64,000 bases of DNA from assembly GCA_002710685.1 (NCBI GenBank), contig PALD01000075.1, positions 33,146 through 97,145 on the forward strand. Direction: 5' to 3'. Shown here piece by piece: positions 28,601-36,595 of the stretch. The translations under genes and the position numbers were made by a program. Position 1 is the stretch's first letter. Every line of letters begins with the position of its first letter. Source of the DNA: Cytophagaceae bacterium (GTDB taxonomy: Bacteria > Bacteroidota > Bacteroidia > Flavobacteriales > Flavobacteriaceae). A model generated the notes under the pieces. That model was not told where the DNA came from. It ran no database searches and saw only the letters and a list, made by a program, of their open reading frames with translations.

Positions 28601-29079
28601 AGCATTTCGTTTACAAAATCCAGCGACAAACTGTCGTTGACCTTTACCTTCAAGGTGCTTTTTTCAAGCTCTTTGCGGGTAACTACTTTTTCAAAAAGCG
28701 CATCGGGATACGTGACGATAAGCGCCGGTTTTTTGCGGCTATTGATGCGGTTTAAAACCTCGGCACGCAGCAAAACATTGGCGTTATCTGTTTCCTCGAT
28801 TTGATATGGGCGACGATAACTTCCAGGATAGAAAAGCACATTTTCTTCCTTCAGCAAGGTTTCAAAATCATTCAAAAAATATGCAGCTTCCTCCTTGTCG
28901 TTAAGAATAACCAGAAACGGCTTTTTTGCCTCTTTATAACTTTCTGCGACAGCAAAAGAAAACGAAGAACCTATAAGACCATTAAGTGCGACGCGCGCTT
29001 GCGCCTGGGCAATAGCAGCCCCTAGTTTTCGCACTTGCGAAGACTGCGCAATGAGATTTTGAATATCGGCTTTACCCAT
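25681..29079 (-). CDS. mfd: Transcription-repair coupling factor Mfd
   Basis: The start at 29079 (MGKADIQNLIAQSS) is chosen because the longer frame has no conserved content. The 1132-residue protein displaces stalled RNA polymerase and recruits UvrA. Seen are the UvrB-like N-terminal part, the CarD-like polymerase-interacting domain (LQVGDYVTHIDHGIGKF), Walker A in GDVGFGKTEVA, the DEEQ box in IVDEEQKFGV, helicase motif MRGRVGRSNKKA and a C-terminal TRCF domain. A palindrome (about 28250) encodes EAFAKL. Confidence 0.98.
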   Translation of the reverse strand: MGKADIQNLIAQSSQVRKLGAAIAQAQARVALNGLIGSSFSFAVAESYKEAKKPFLVILNDKEEAAYFLNDFETLLKEENVLFYPGSYRRPYQIEETDNANVLLRAEVLNRINSRKKPALIVTYPDALFEKVVTRKELEKSTLKVKVNDSLSLDFVNEMLFEYKFKRVDFVSEPGEFSVRGGIIDVFSFSHDQPYRIEFFGDEVDSIRTFDVETQLSVDKVKSISLMPNVEKKGLLETRESFLNYVSDDTVVFVKSIEQLSDTIDKTFAKAEEAFAKLSADINHSKPEELFCTSKLIRKELLDFALVQFDGTLNQVQGDASETEEIQFNQQPQPAFNKQFDLLIKDLNDNHEKGFHNYIFCVSEQQAKRFHDIFSDSKLDVKQYETVLISMFRGFIDDDLKIACYTDHQIFERYHKFNLKNGYAKKQAITLKELTSLQVGDYVTHIDHGIGKFGGLQKIEVEGKQQEAIKLIYGERDVLYLSIHSLHKITKYNGKDGKAPQIYKLGSNAWKKLKQKTKTKVKEIAFNLIQLYAKRRLQKGFAFGPDSYLQNELEASFIYEDTPDQSSATEAVKLDMESERPMDRLVCGDVGFGKTEVAIRAAFKAVDNNKQVAVLVPTTILAFQHHQTFSERLKDLPVRVDYLNRFRTAKEKKETLTDLESGRVDIIIGTHQLTNKNVKFKDLGLLIVDEEQKFGVSVKDKLKTIKENVDTLTLTATPIPRTLQFSLMAARDLSTITTPPPNRYPIETHIIRLSEETIRDAISYEIQRGGQVFFIHNRIENIKEVAGMIQRLVPDAKVGVGHGQMEGKKLEDLMLNFINGNFDVLVSTTIVESGLDVPNANTIFINNANNFGLSDLHQMRGRVGRSNKKAFCYFITPPLSAMTDEARKRMTALEQFSSLGSGFNIAMKDLEIRGAGDLLGGEQSGFINEIGFDTYQKILNEAIEELKENEFADLYADQTKAEDKEYIKDTVIDTDFSLLFPDDYINNISERLNLYTQLNDLKTEKELEEFEQKLVDRFGELPPQAKDLLNSLRIKWIAVKYGMEKVVMKNNKLICFFIADQQSKFYQSPAFSKMLQFVQQYAHRVTLKEKKSTKGLRLILTAPGIKSVDKAFEVLSPLMPKEVVTSSVAPKA

Positions 29080-29085
29080 CACGGG

Positions 29086-29093
29086 CAAAGATA
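29086..29093 (-). promoter_or_regulatory. Probable -7 box (TATCTTTG) of mfd
   Basis: TATCTTTG on the minus strand matches TAnnTTTG and ends only 6 bp before the mfd ATG, so the transcript would have almost no leader. Confidence 0.45.
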
Positions 29094-29182
29094 GCTTGCA
29101 AACCGGGGTATATGCAACCGTTAAGCGAGATTTATGGTTTTGATAACACAGGCGGTATGCCGGCTTGTGTAATTTTAAGGAT

Positions 29183-29611
29183 ATGAAAAAAACAAGCAAT
29201 GACCAGCTTGCCTTTTTCCTGGCACGAATCACGCTGGGAATCAATTTTTTAATTCATGGGGCGATACGCATCCCCAAGCTTTCTGCTTTTGCTGAGGGGA
29301 TGACCCAGGGTTTTGCCGAGAGCCCCTTACCCACTGGCCTGGTTATGGTTTTTGGGCATGTGTTGCCTTTTTGCGAAGCTATTGTGGGACTTTTTATCTT
29401 CTTGGGTATAAAGACACGATATGCACTTGTGGCAGGCGCGCTTATCATTTTTGTGCTCATTTTTGGGTCTGCCATGAAAGAAGATTGGGGCGCAGTGGGA
29501 ACGCAAATGGTGTATGCGCTATTCTTTTTCTTCATGATAAAATACCTGGAACACGATGTGTGGGGCTTGACCACAAAACCAGCAAAACCGGTTCAGGGGT
29601 TTAAAAAATAA
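29183..29611 (+). CDS. DoxX-family membrane protein
   Basis: The 142-residue product has four hydrophobic segments and the DoxX pattern, with ARITLGINFLIHG near the N-terminus and FCEAIVGLFIFLG in the middle. The ATG at 29183 is preferred to the upstream non-ATG start. The family sits in the inner membrane and has been linked to redox processes; the function here is not known. It is divergent from mfd. Confidence 0.85.
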   Translation: MKKTSNDQLAFFLARITLGINFLIHGAIRIPKLSAFAEGMTQGFAESPLPTGLVMVFGHVLPFCEAIVGLFIFLGIKTRYALVAGALIIFVLIFGSAMKEDWGAVGTQMVYALFFFFMIKYLEHDVWGLTTKPAKPVQGFKK

Positions 29612-29642
29612 GAGGATTGCTCAAGGGGCTTTAAGAAAGAGC

Positions 29643-29661
29643 TTTTCGCTTAAAGCGAAAA
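29643..29661. repeat. Dispersed palindrome, TTTTCGCTTAAAGCGAAAA type
   Basis: TTTTCGCT and AGCGAAAA form perfect 8-bp arms with a TAA centre, followed by A residues. It lies between convergent doxX-like and LD-carboxypeptidase genes, where it could serve as a bidirectional terminator. Confidence 0.85.
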
Positions 29662-29696
29662 AAAAGTGGAAGCGTTATTTGATCTAGTAAATAAAC

Positions 29697-30755
29697 TCAA
29701 ACCACTGCCGCCTCCAGCAGTTGTATCGTGCCAGAACCTGCATCGACTTCTACCTCAATACCGTTAGGGATTGTGCTGTTGTCCCTGATATGACCTATCA
29801 TCGCACCGCTAAATGCGGGAATGCCCAATGGCTTGATGTAATGGTCCAGGACTTCTTCAAGCGTCAGCGAACCATACCCGCTGGTGCCTGGCTCACAGTC
29901 CGTGCATTTGCCAAAAACAAATCCTTTTACCTGCTTAAAAACTCCGCCCAGCTGAATCTGGGTCATCATGCGGTCAACGGCATATATATTTTCGCCCACG
30001 TCTTCCAGATAGATGATCTTGTCGCTCCAATCTTTTGGAAAATAAGCACTGCCCATAATACCCGTAAGCACAGAAAGATTGCCGCCCAGTAGTTGTCCTT
30101 TTGCTTTACCAGATGTAATAGTACGGGTTCGGTTTGCTGTCTGTACGAGGTTATCGCCTTTGTCTTTTGGGTTTTCCAGCAACGGTGTTTTTTTATCAAA
30201 AAGGATGTCCTTAAAATGGGAAACCGCAAAAGAATTCCAGGAAGAAACAGCCACGGGCGCGTGAAAGGTTACCAATCCCGTTTTTTCAAAAATCGCTAAG
30301 TGCAGCGCCGTGATATCACTGTAACCAATGAATATTTTCGGGTTTTTCTTGATAGCATCATAGTCCAGTAATTCTAGAATCCTCGCCGAACCTGAGCCAC
30401 CACGCAAGGCAATGATAGCATCTACATCCCTATCCTTGAACATGGCGTTGAGTTCGCCAGCACGCTCTTCATCAGTCCCGGCGAGATGACCGTAACGGCT
30501 TTTTACAAACTCACCAAACTTTACCTTCAGGCCCATCGCTTCAAAACTTTCCTTGGCAATTTCATAAGGTTCGCTCTCAAAAATCGCACTAGCGGGACTC
30601 ACAATTGCGATGGTATCTCCAGCTTTTAGGGCTTTTGGTTTTATGATCTGGCTTTCGCCAAAAGAATACGTGCCTGGATTAAAAGGCTGAAATCCACTCA
30701 GTGGAATTGCCAAGCTTCCCAATCCCAGGTGTTGAACAAAATTTCTTCTTTTCAT
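29697..30755 (-). CDS. Exported LD-carboxypeptidase (peptidase family S66)
   Basis: The 352-residue protein begins with MKRRNFVQHLGLGSLAIPLSG, which looks like a Tat signal, so this paralogue probably acts in the periplasm. The nucleophile is Ser146 in IFIGYSDIT; IIYLEDVGENIYAVDRMM and a late AMIGHIRDN supply the Glu and His. It removes the last D-Ala of murein tetrapeptides. A palindrome at 30649-30660 encodes FGES just after the signal region. It starts 4 bp behind the PBP4-type gene, so the two form a peptidoglycan-trimming operon. Confidence 0.9.
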   Translation of the reverse strand: MKRRNFVQHLGLGSLAIPLSGFQPFNPGTYSFGESQIIKPKALKAGDTIAIVSPASAIFESEPYEIAKESFEAMGLKVKFGEFVKSRYGHLAGTDEERAGELNAMFKDRDVDAIIALRGGSGSARILELLDYDAIKKNPKIFIGYSDITALHLAIFEKTGLVTFHAPVAVSSWNSFAVSHFKDILFDKKTPLLENPKDKGDNLVQTANRTRTITSGKAKGQLLGGNLSVLTGIMGSAYFPKDWSDKIIYLEDVGENIYAVDRMMTQIQLGGVFKQVKGFVFGKCTDCEPGTSGYGSLTLEEVLDHYIKPLGIPAFSGAMIGHIRDNSTIPNGIEVEVDAGSGTIQLLEAAVV

Positions 30756-30759
30756 CTAC

Positions 30760-32058
30760 TTAATATTTATCACGTGCCAAGAGCAGTATTTCTTCCATTG
30801 CGGCCTTGAGGTCTCGCGTGCTTGCCGTGTAATTGCTGTTCATAAAGCTAAAAATGAGCGTCTTGCCACTTTTTGTGATCAAAAGCCCACTCAGGCTATG
30901 ATTGTTGCTCAGTGATCCCGTTTTTGCAAAAATATAGGGTTCTTCAGCTTTGTAATAGTTTTTTAACGTGCCGGTTTTTCCGCCGGCCGGGAGGAGTTTC
31001 TTTAAATCCTCAATTGACTTTTCCTCAGTAATTTTGTTAAGAAGGGCAACCATGGTGCGCGGTGTAAAAAGGTTGTATCGCGTCAATCCCGAGCCATCAA
31101 ACCATTTGGGTTCATCGGGAAGGTCCTTCAGGAAATCCTCCTTCATATGATCGATGGCGATTTTTGTCTTCAACGTATCCGCGATTTTATCTGCGGCAAC
31201 CAGTAGCAATTGCTCTGCGATAAAATTATCGCTGGGGTAGAGCATCGCCTTGTAAAGGCTATCTGCCGGGACACTGTAGATTGTCCTGTCGAGTTTGAGC
31301 GGTGCTTGTGGCATAAGCCCAACTTCCCTGTGCAGGGTGTCGCTGAGAAGTTTTTGGGTGGTTTTGGGCGAAGTTTTAAATGGAACGAGCTGGGTGTAAT
31401 CTTCCGTGGGTTTTTTGGCTTGGAGCCAAAAGGAATTCCTGCTCATTTCCCGCACCGCTCCATCATGTGTTGCATGGTCCCGTATAAAAGTGGAATCTTG
31501 AAAGACCGAGGGATAGATTTTTGGCAACTTCTTGTTTGTATCATATTTAAACCGCACCACGTTGCCATAGATGGGAAAATCATTGCGCTCAACGGAATAA
31601 TAATCGTTATAATCATCCCAGGCCCAGCCAGGTCCAAAAAACGCTTCGGTATAGTTGGGCTTGACCAGTACGAGTTTTTCTTCGGCGGAAGCCAAAAAAC
31701 CTAGCACGTTCCTGCTGTCAAATTCACCATATAAAAAGCTGGGGTCACCGGTTCCCTTAAAATATAGCGTATCATTTTTAATAGCGTACCTTATTGCGGG
31801 AATGGAGTCGCCCAGGACCTTTAGACCGGTATAGAACGTGAACAGTTTTGTGTTTGAGGCAGGCGTGAAATACCTTGAGGGATTGTGGCTGTACAGCGTT
31901 TTGTGGGTTACGGGATCATAAATCACCAGGCCTGCAAAACCGCTCTGCAACGCTGGTGAGGTTTTAAAAACCGTATCAATGTGGCGTGAAGTACGTTTTA
32001 ACGTTGCGCAGCTTAAAAACAGGAATGATAGAAAAACGGTGGCAAGAAGTTTTTTCAA
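30760..32058 (-). CDS. dacB: D-alanyl-D-alanine carboxypeptidase/endopeptidase, PBP4 type (family S13), lipoprotein
   Basis: The 432-residue product has a lipobox FLSC (Cys17) and the three penicillin-binding motifs: SNTK (S68-K71), SDN in LYPSDNFIAE and KTG in AGGKTGTLK. It should cleave D-Ala-D-Ala bonds or cross-links in murein from the periplasmic face. The first of the pair with the exported LD-carboxypeptidase, it would produce tetrapeptides that the second enzyme trims further. Palindrome copies lie at 31412-31431 (encoding LQAKK) and, degenerate, near 31685. Confidence 0.92.
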   Translation of the reverse strand: MKKLLATVFLSFLFLSCATLKRTSRHIDTVFKTSPALQSGFAGLVIYDPVTHKTLYSHNPSRYFTPASNTKLFTFYTGLKVLGDSIPAIRYAIKNDTLYFKGTGDPSFLYGEFDSRNVLGFLASAEEKLVLVKPNYTEAFFGPGWAWDDYNDYYSVERNDFPIYGNVVRFKYDTNKKLPKIYPSVFQDSTFIRDHATHDGAVREMSRNSFWLQAKKPTEDYTQLVPFKTSPKTTQKLLSDTLHREVGLMPQAPLKLDRTIYSVPADSLYKAMLYPSDNFIAEQLLLVAADKIADTLKTKIAIDHMKEDFLKDLPDEPKWFDGSGLTRYNLFTPRTMVALLNKITEEKSIEDLKKLLPAGGKTGTLKNYYKAEEPYIFAKTGSLSNNHSLSGLLITKSGKTLIFSFMNSNYTASTRDLKAAMEEILLLARDKY

Positions 32059-32134
32059 GAAATGGATTTTGAGTCTTGCCCTAAATTTATGGAAATATCG
32101 CTTACATTAGGACAGATCAAGGAACTTATGGTGC

Positions 32135-32884
32135 CTAATATGCATGGATGTTTGAAATCTTAAGTGCTGTATTTGCTAGGGGGGTGGGTTTAATCCATAT
32201 TTCGCCATTGCCCAGCATCACCCCGTTGTGGTTTGACCATAAGTTGCAGGTTTGCCAGGTCCTTGATTTTTCAACAAGAGTTTGCGGCAGGATTTCTTCT
32301 TTTCTTTTTTCAAATTCAGATGCAGATTTGACCACTATGTTTTTACCGGTCTTGACCGAGGTGTTAAAAGGGTAGGCCAAATTTTGTGCCAGCCACGCAT
32401 AATCCCTGGTCTGCAAGGCTTGTTTTATTTGTGCCGCAAAGGCTTCAACCTCTACGTCAGTTGCCGCAAAATCTGCGTAGCGGGAGTCAGGAGTGCCATA
32501 ACTTCCCGTTGAATATTGAAGTTCCAAGGGGATGACCACATGTTCATCGACCGGTACAAACCCTGCTGAAAAAACTTGGGTTTCACTATCGATATGGCCT
32601 TCAATCTTGCCTATCAACGTATCTTTGACCCTTGCGTCCAGCTGTAGATGACCGTCACTTTCAGTACCTTCCAGCCTGACCTTTTCATCATAGGAGGCAT
32701 CACAATACGTCCCCACCACGTTACCCTCTCCGGCAGAATTTAGCGAAAGCATAAAAGGCTCGCCCGCCCATTCTCCAGAGAAATCCATCCACCAGTTTTC
32801 TTTAATGATATATTCTTGAGCAAAAGCGGGAAGTGAAAAAACCAAGGTGATAAGCAGGGCAAAAAGTTGAGAATGTCGTTTCAT
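32135..32884 (-). CDS. Hypothetical exported protein
   Basis: The 249-residue product has a signal peptide ending in PAFAQ. The N-terminal half (WWMDFSGEWAGEPFMLSLN to about residue 115) looks like a small beta-barrel. The C-terminal part (AAQIKQALQTRDYAWLAQNLAYPFN) resembles an SnoaL/NTF2-like fold, with LGNGEIWIK near the end. The function is unknown. It is monocistronic, upstream of dacB on the same strand with a 76-bp gap. Confidence 0.7.
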   Translation of the reverse strand: MKRHSQLFALLITLVFSLPAFAQEYIIKENWWMDFSGEWAGEPFMLSLNSAGEGNVVGTYCDASYDEKVRLEGTESDGHLQLDARVKDTLIGKIEGHIDSETQVFSAGFVPVDEHVVIPLELQYSTGSYGTPDSRYADFAATDVEVEAFAAQIKQALQTRDYAWLAQNLAYPFNTSVKTGKNIVVKSASEFEKRKEEILPQTLVEKSRTWQTCNLWSNHNGVMLGNGEIWIKPTPLANTALKISNIHAY

Positions 32885-33030
32885 GATGGGTTGGGTTATA
32901 ATACCTAAATATAATCAAAAGACTGTTTTTATGCTGTTTTTCAGCAAGTTATTGTGGGTTGTTGAAGAATTTATCATTTCGGTAACACCCCAAGAGCCAG
33001 CTTACCGCTATTTTTAAATAAAAACAGTAG

Positions 33031-34383
33031 ATGGCAATCGAGGAATATGACCTTTTTGTGATAGGAACAGGAACTGCGGGCAAACGTGTAGCTACCGCTT
33101 GCGCGGAAGCAGGATGGCACGTGGCCATTGCCGATAGGCGAGAATATGGCGGTACGTGCTCAAACCGGGGCTGCGACCCAAAAAAAGTGCTCGTGGGCAT
33201 CACTGAAGTGATGGAACTCAGTAAAAACCTTATGGGAAAAGGCCTCAACAGCGTTCCTGAAGTGAACTGGGAAGACCTGATGAAATTCAAGCGCACGTTT
33301 ACTGATGCGATTCCTGCTGCCACTGAAAGGGATTTTAAAGAGATTGGGGTGAAAATGTACCACCAGTCGCCCAGTTTCCTGGATAACAACACCCTGTCTG
33401 TAGAAGGTAAGACGGTCAGGGCAAAAAAGATTGTCATCGCTACCGGCATGCACCCCGTTGAACTGAAGATTCCCGGTCGTGAACATGCCTTGCTGAGCGA
33501 CGATTTTCTCGAACTCCCACAGTTGCCTAAAAGCATGATATTCATAGGTGCGGGATACGTGGGGATGGAATTTGCCCACATTGCTGCACGATGTGGCGTA
33601 AAGGTCACCATCGTGGATACCGAAGATAGGATTCTGACCAACTTTGATGAAAAATTGGCAAATTACCTTCAGGAAAACAGTGAGCAACTGGGGATTGAAT
33701 TTGTCCTGGGTACCCGTGTCAATGCAATTGAAAAGCTTCGGAAAAACTTTCGCGTAAGCGGAAAAAGAGGAGAAGAAACCATTGAGGTCAAGGCCGAAAT
33801 GGTCTTTAACACCGCAGGCCGCGTGCCCTCCATTGAAGAACTGGATCTTGAAAAAGGAAATGTGGCTTTTGAAAAAGATGGGATTACCGTAAATGAATAT
33901 CTGCAAAGCCCCACAAATCCTGATGTTTTTGCCTGTGGTGATGTTTCGGCGAGCGGGACATTGCCGTTGACGCCGCTCTCTTCTCAAGAGGCCCGTGTGG
34001 TGAAGTACAATCTGTTAAAGGGCAACGTGATGAAACTTGATGTTCCGCCCACACCCAGTGTGGTATTTACCCAGCCACAACTGGCTTCTGTGGGGCTTAA
34101 CGAAAAAGAAGCACGGGAAAAAGGGTATGATTTTCATGTGCGGGAAGAAAATGTACCGCACTGGTACAATAGCAAGCGCTTTAACCAAAACTGCTATGCC
34201 TATAAAACCCTGATTGACAAGAAGACCGGATTGGTCCTTGGTGCGCACCTCCTTAGCGCAGATGCTGCCGAGACCATCAATATGTTTGTCATGGCGATGT
34301 GCGGTAAACTGGATTGCTCAACGTTGAAAGGAATGATTTTTACGTATCCTAGTTGGGCAAGTGACATTAAGGCGATGGTTTAA
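33031..34383 (+). CDS. FAD-dependent pyridine nucleotide-disulfide oxidoreductase, glutathione-reductase-like
   Basis: The 450-residue product has an N-terminal FAD-binding motif (LFVIGTGTAGKRVA), the redox-active disulfide GGTCSNRGCDPKK (C43 and C48), a second dinucleotide-binding motif (IFIGAGYVGMEFA) and the FACGDVSAS FAD motif. The C-terminal catalytic His-Glu pair of classical members (HPT..E) is replaced by YPSWASD, with Tyr439 and Asp445. It is therefore a divergent subgroup whose electron acceptor is uncertain. A palindrome near 33748 encodes FRVSGK. Confidence 0.85.
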   Translation: MAIEEYDLFVIGTGTAGKRVATACAEAGWHVAIADRREYGGTCSNRGCDPKKVLVGITEVMELSKNLMGKGLNSVPEVNWEDLMKFKRTFTDAIPAATERDFKEIGVKMYHQSPSFLDNNTLSVEGKTVRAKKIVIATGMHPVELKIPGREHALLSDDFLELPQLPKSMIFIGAGYVGMEFAHIAARCGVKVTIVDTEDRILTNFDEKLANYLQENSEQLGIEFVLGTRVNAIEKLRKNFRVSGKRGEETIEVKAEMVFNTAGRVPSIEELDLEKGNVAFEKDGITVNEYLQSPTNPDVFACGDVSASGTLPLTPLSSQEARVVKYNLLKGNVMKLDVPPTPSVVFTQPQLASVGLNEKEAREKGYDFHVREENVPHWYNSKRFNQNCYAYKTLIDKKTGLVLGAHLLSADAAETINMFVMAMCGKLDCSTLKGMIFTYPSWASDIKAMV

Positions 34384-34430
34384 ATTGGTTTGAAAATCAA
34401 TATCTTGTTGTTCAATGGTAAATTTTATAG

Positions 34431-35735
34431 ATGAACTTAACACAAGAAGATTTAGATAACATCATTAATGGAAAAGTCAATCATTTTGATGAGTATTATC
34501 GCAGAGCATTTAAAATAGAAGGGAATGGAGAAATTGGAGTATTTAATGCAATATTAAATGGTAAGGTCAATCTAAATGGATTAAAAGGAAAATCAATCCA
34601 TTTTGAAAATGCCAAAATACAGCATTTAGTAATCGATGATTTCTGCGATAGGGTAAGTTTTAATGGCTCAACGATTGACAATTTGGAAGTCAAATCGGAA
34701 ATCGGCATTGTCGAAATAAATCAAAACAGCAATTGTACCAAACTGTTTGTTAAAGAATCCAATATTGTAGATTTTTATATAAAATCTTCAAAATTCAACT
34801 CTGTAATTTTTGAAAACTCAAAGTGTGATTTTACTATTGAAAATTCAGTATTTGTCACATTTGATTTAAAGAATTGTAATCTCGATCGTCTCCTTTTACA
34901 AATTCCGACTGAAGCTCGAAGAATTCAGTTGCAGGATAATTCCATTTTTAAGCTAACAATTGAAGGTTTTCTTAATGAGAAATCAAGGTTGTCCATAGAG
35001 CAACTGAGGGATGTAGAATTATTTAGGGTAAATAATCTCACTAATAAGGGTGAACTTTATTTTAACTTTTTGGATTCAAAATTTAGATTCAAATCAAAAC
35101 TGTTGCTTTTAGATAGCGATTTGGGTAATGCACAGTTTAGGAATTGTGATTTTCAAAAATTTTCTTATGCCGAAATTTCAGAAACTACCTTAGCTAAGGT
35201 AGATACTTTTAATACTCAGTTTCCCGTTAAAAATGTAGATGGCCATTATTTTTCTCTTTACGAGACGTATGTTGATCTCTACACAATATCCTTAAAAAAC
35301 AATAACAAGAAAAATGCTGCGGAGTATTATAAAGCCGCAAAAATATTCTTGCTTAAAGCATATCGGGAATCTTTACCAAAAGACTTAGGGACTTGGTTAA
35401 GTTTAGAACCATCTTATCATTTCAGTCGTTTTGGAACTCAATGGCTAAGATCTCTGTTAGTAACAGTCAGTTTATGTCTCCTAATATTTATTGTAATGCT
35501 GATAACAACAAATTTTGAATTTTCTTTTGATATAACGGGAATCAATCAAGCTATTTCTAATATTTCAAACTTTGTTAAATTCCTTGATCCAATACATAGG
35601 GTAGATTTTATGGACAATGATTTTAAGTATTCTGAATCAAATGCTTTTGTTATTTTAAACTATCTAGGTAAAATAATTTTGGCATTTGGGATATTTGAAT
35701 TAATCAGGTCATTTAGAAAGCTTAATAGAGCTTAA
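34431..35735 (+). CDS. Membrane-anchored protein with pentapeptide-like beta-helix domain, AT-rich
   Basis: The 434-residue product is not assigned to a named family. Residues about 30-250 show short irregular repeats typical of a right-handed beta-helix or degenerate pentapeptide repeats (VSFNGSTIDNLEV, SVIFENSKCDFTIENS, AQFRNCDFQKFSY). A helical segment at about 290-330 follows, then one strong membrane segment (SLLVTVSLCLLIFIVMLITT) and a second near the C-terminus. The domain probably faces the cytoplasm because no signal peptide is present. The gene is far richer in A+T than its neighbours and stands alone, so it is probably acquired. Confidence 0.7.
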   Translation: MNLTQEDLDNIINGKVNHFDEYYRRAFKIEGNGEIGVFNAILNGKVNLNGLKGKSIHFENAKIQHLVIDDFCDRVSFNGSTIDNLEVKSEIGIVEINQNSNCTKLFVKESNIVDFYIKSSKFNSVIFENSKCDFTIENSVFVTFDLKNCNLDRLLLQIPTEARRIQLQDNSIFKLTIEGFLNEKSRLSIEQLRDVELFRVNNLTNKGELYFNFLDSKFRFKSKLLLLDSDLGNAQFRNCDFQKFSYAEISETTLAKVDTFNTQFPVKNVDGHYFSLYETYVDLYTISLKNNNKKNAAEYYKAAKIFLLKAYRESLPKDLGTWLSLEPSYHFSRFGTQWLRSLLVTVSLCLLIFIVMLITTNFEFSFDITGINQAISNISNFVKFLDPIHRVDFMDNDFKYSESNAFVILNYLGKIILAFGIFELIRSFRKLNRA

Positions 35736-35753
35736 GAAATAAAAATTTGTAGT

Positions 35754-36557
35754 TTATTTGTCTAGATATTTCCTCTCTTTCCACTTCACCAACGGCCCAG
35801 TCGCTCTATTGCGATAGGCGTGTAAACCTGCGGTTACAGCAAGAATTATCGCTCCTAGCAATGCTAAATACGCCACGCTCACAATATCGTCTTTGTTTTT
35901 CATGAAAATGGCAACAAGCGCCCAAGCGCCCACCATCGCAAATTCACGCATGTTGCGTAGATTGGTCATGATGTTGTTGATATAGACAGCGATAACAATC
36001 ATCACCATTGTGAATATAATTTGGGTTAGTTGGCTTCCCGCCAAATCCATTTTGACCAAAAACGCAGCGACATTCGCAATACTTGCCACAGCGATCCAAC
36101 CGCTATAAAAACAAATAGGCCACCAGACGAATGCTATCACTTCAATAGGCGCGTCCCAGCGCTCCATATTCGTGCGGAACACGATTTTCATCAAGGAAAT
36201 AAAAAGACCGAATATTAAAATAACGCTAAGCCATAAAATTTCATAGCTAAAGGCAATTACCCAAGCAGCGTTGCAAAGGTTCGCGATAGCAAACCAATAC
36301 CCCGTCTGTTCTATGAACGGAGATTCTTTTTTACTGAAAAAAGCGCGACACACTTGAAATAATGCAAATCCTAAGATTGCAAGAAAGATCACTCCCCAAA
36401 TCGCAAAAGCATACCCTGCCGGAGTAAACAGCGTATCATATTTGTTACTCACTTCGCCCACGGTAACTCCGTTAATCTTGAAGATCTGAGCATAATAATT
36501 CACTGTGATCACCACGATCACAGAAAGTAAATTAATGATAGCTAGTTTCTTTTTCAT
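35754..36557 (-). CDS. TspO/MBR-related tryptophan-rich membrane protein
   Basis: The 267-residue product has about seven to eight hydrophobic segments and many Trp residues. The segment FTPAGYAFAIWGVIFLAILG matches the start of the tryptophan-rich sensory protein family, and FVWWPICFYSGWIAVASIANV the later conserved part. TspO-type proteins bind porphyrins and related ligands; these longer relatives are functionally uncharacterised. It lies just downstream of the pdeM gene, separated by a hairpin repeat. Confidence 0.82.
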   Translation of the reverse strand: MKKKLAIINLLSVIVVITVNYYAQIFKINGVTVGEVSNKYDTLFTPAGYAFAIWGVIFLAILGFALFQVCRAFFSKKESPFIEQTGYWFAIANLCNAAWVIAFSYEILWLSVILIFGLFISLMKIVFRTNMERWDAPIEVIAFVWWPICFYSGWIAVASIANVAAFLVKMDLAGSQLTQIIFTMVMIVIAVYINNIMTNLRNMREFAMVGAWALVAIFMKNKDDIVSVAYLALLGAIILAVTAGLHAYRNRATGPLVKWKERKYLDK

Positions 36558-36569
36558 ATTATTTCAAGT

Positions 36570-36584
36570 CCTCCCTTCGGGAGG
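36570..36584. repeat. C-rich hairpin repeat, CCTCCC..GGGAGG type
   Basis: CCTCCC and GGGAGG flank TTC between the pdeM and TspO-like genes. It resembles the hairpins near 37930, 40525 and 40615. Confidence 0.6.
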
Positions 36585-36595
36585 AATTAGGTGGG

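Noticed and set aside
29080..29244. N-terminal extension of Mfd
   Set aside because: It covers the divergent promoter region and has no conserved content; the -7 box lies within it.
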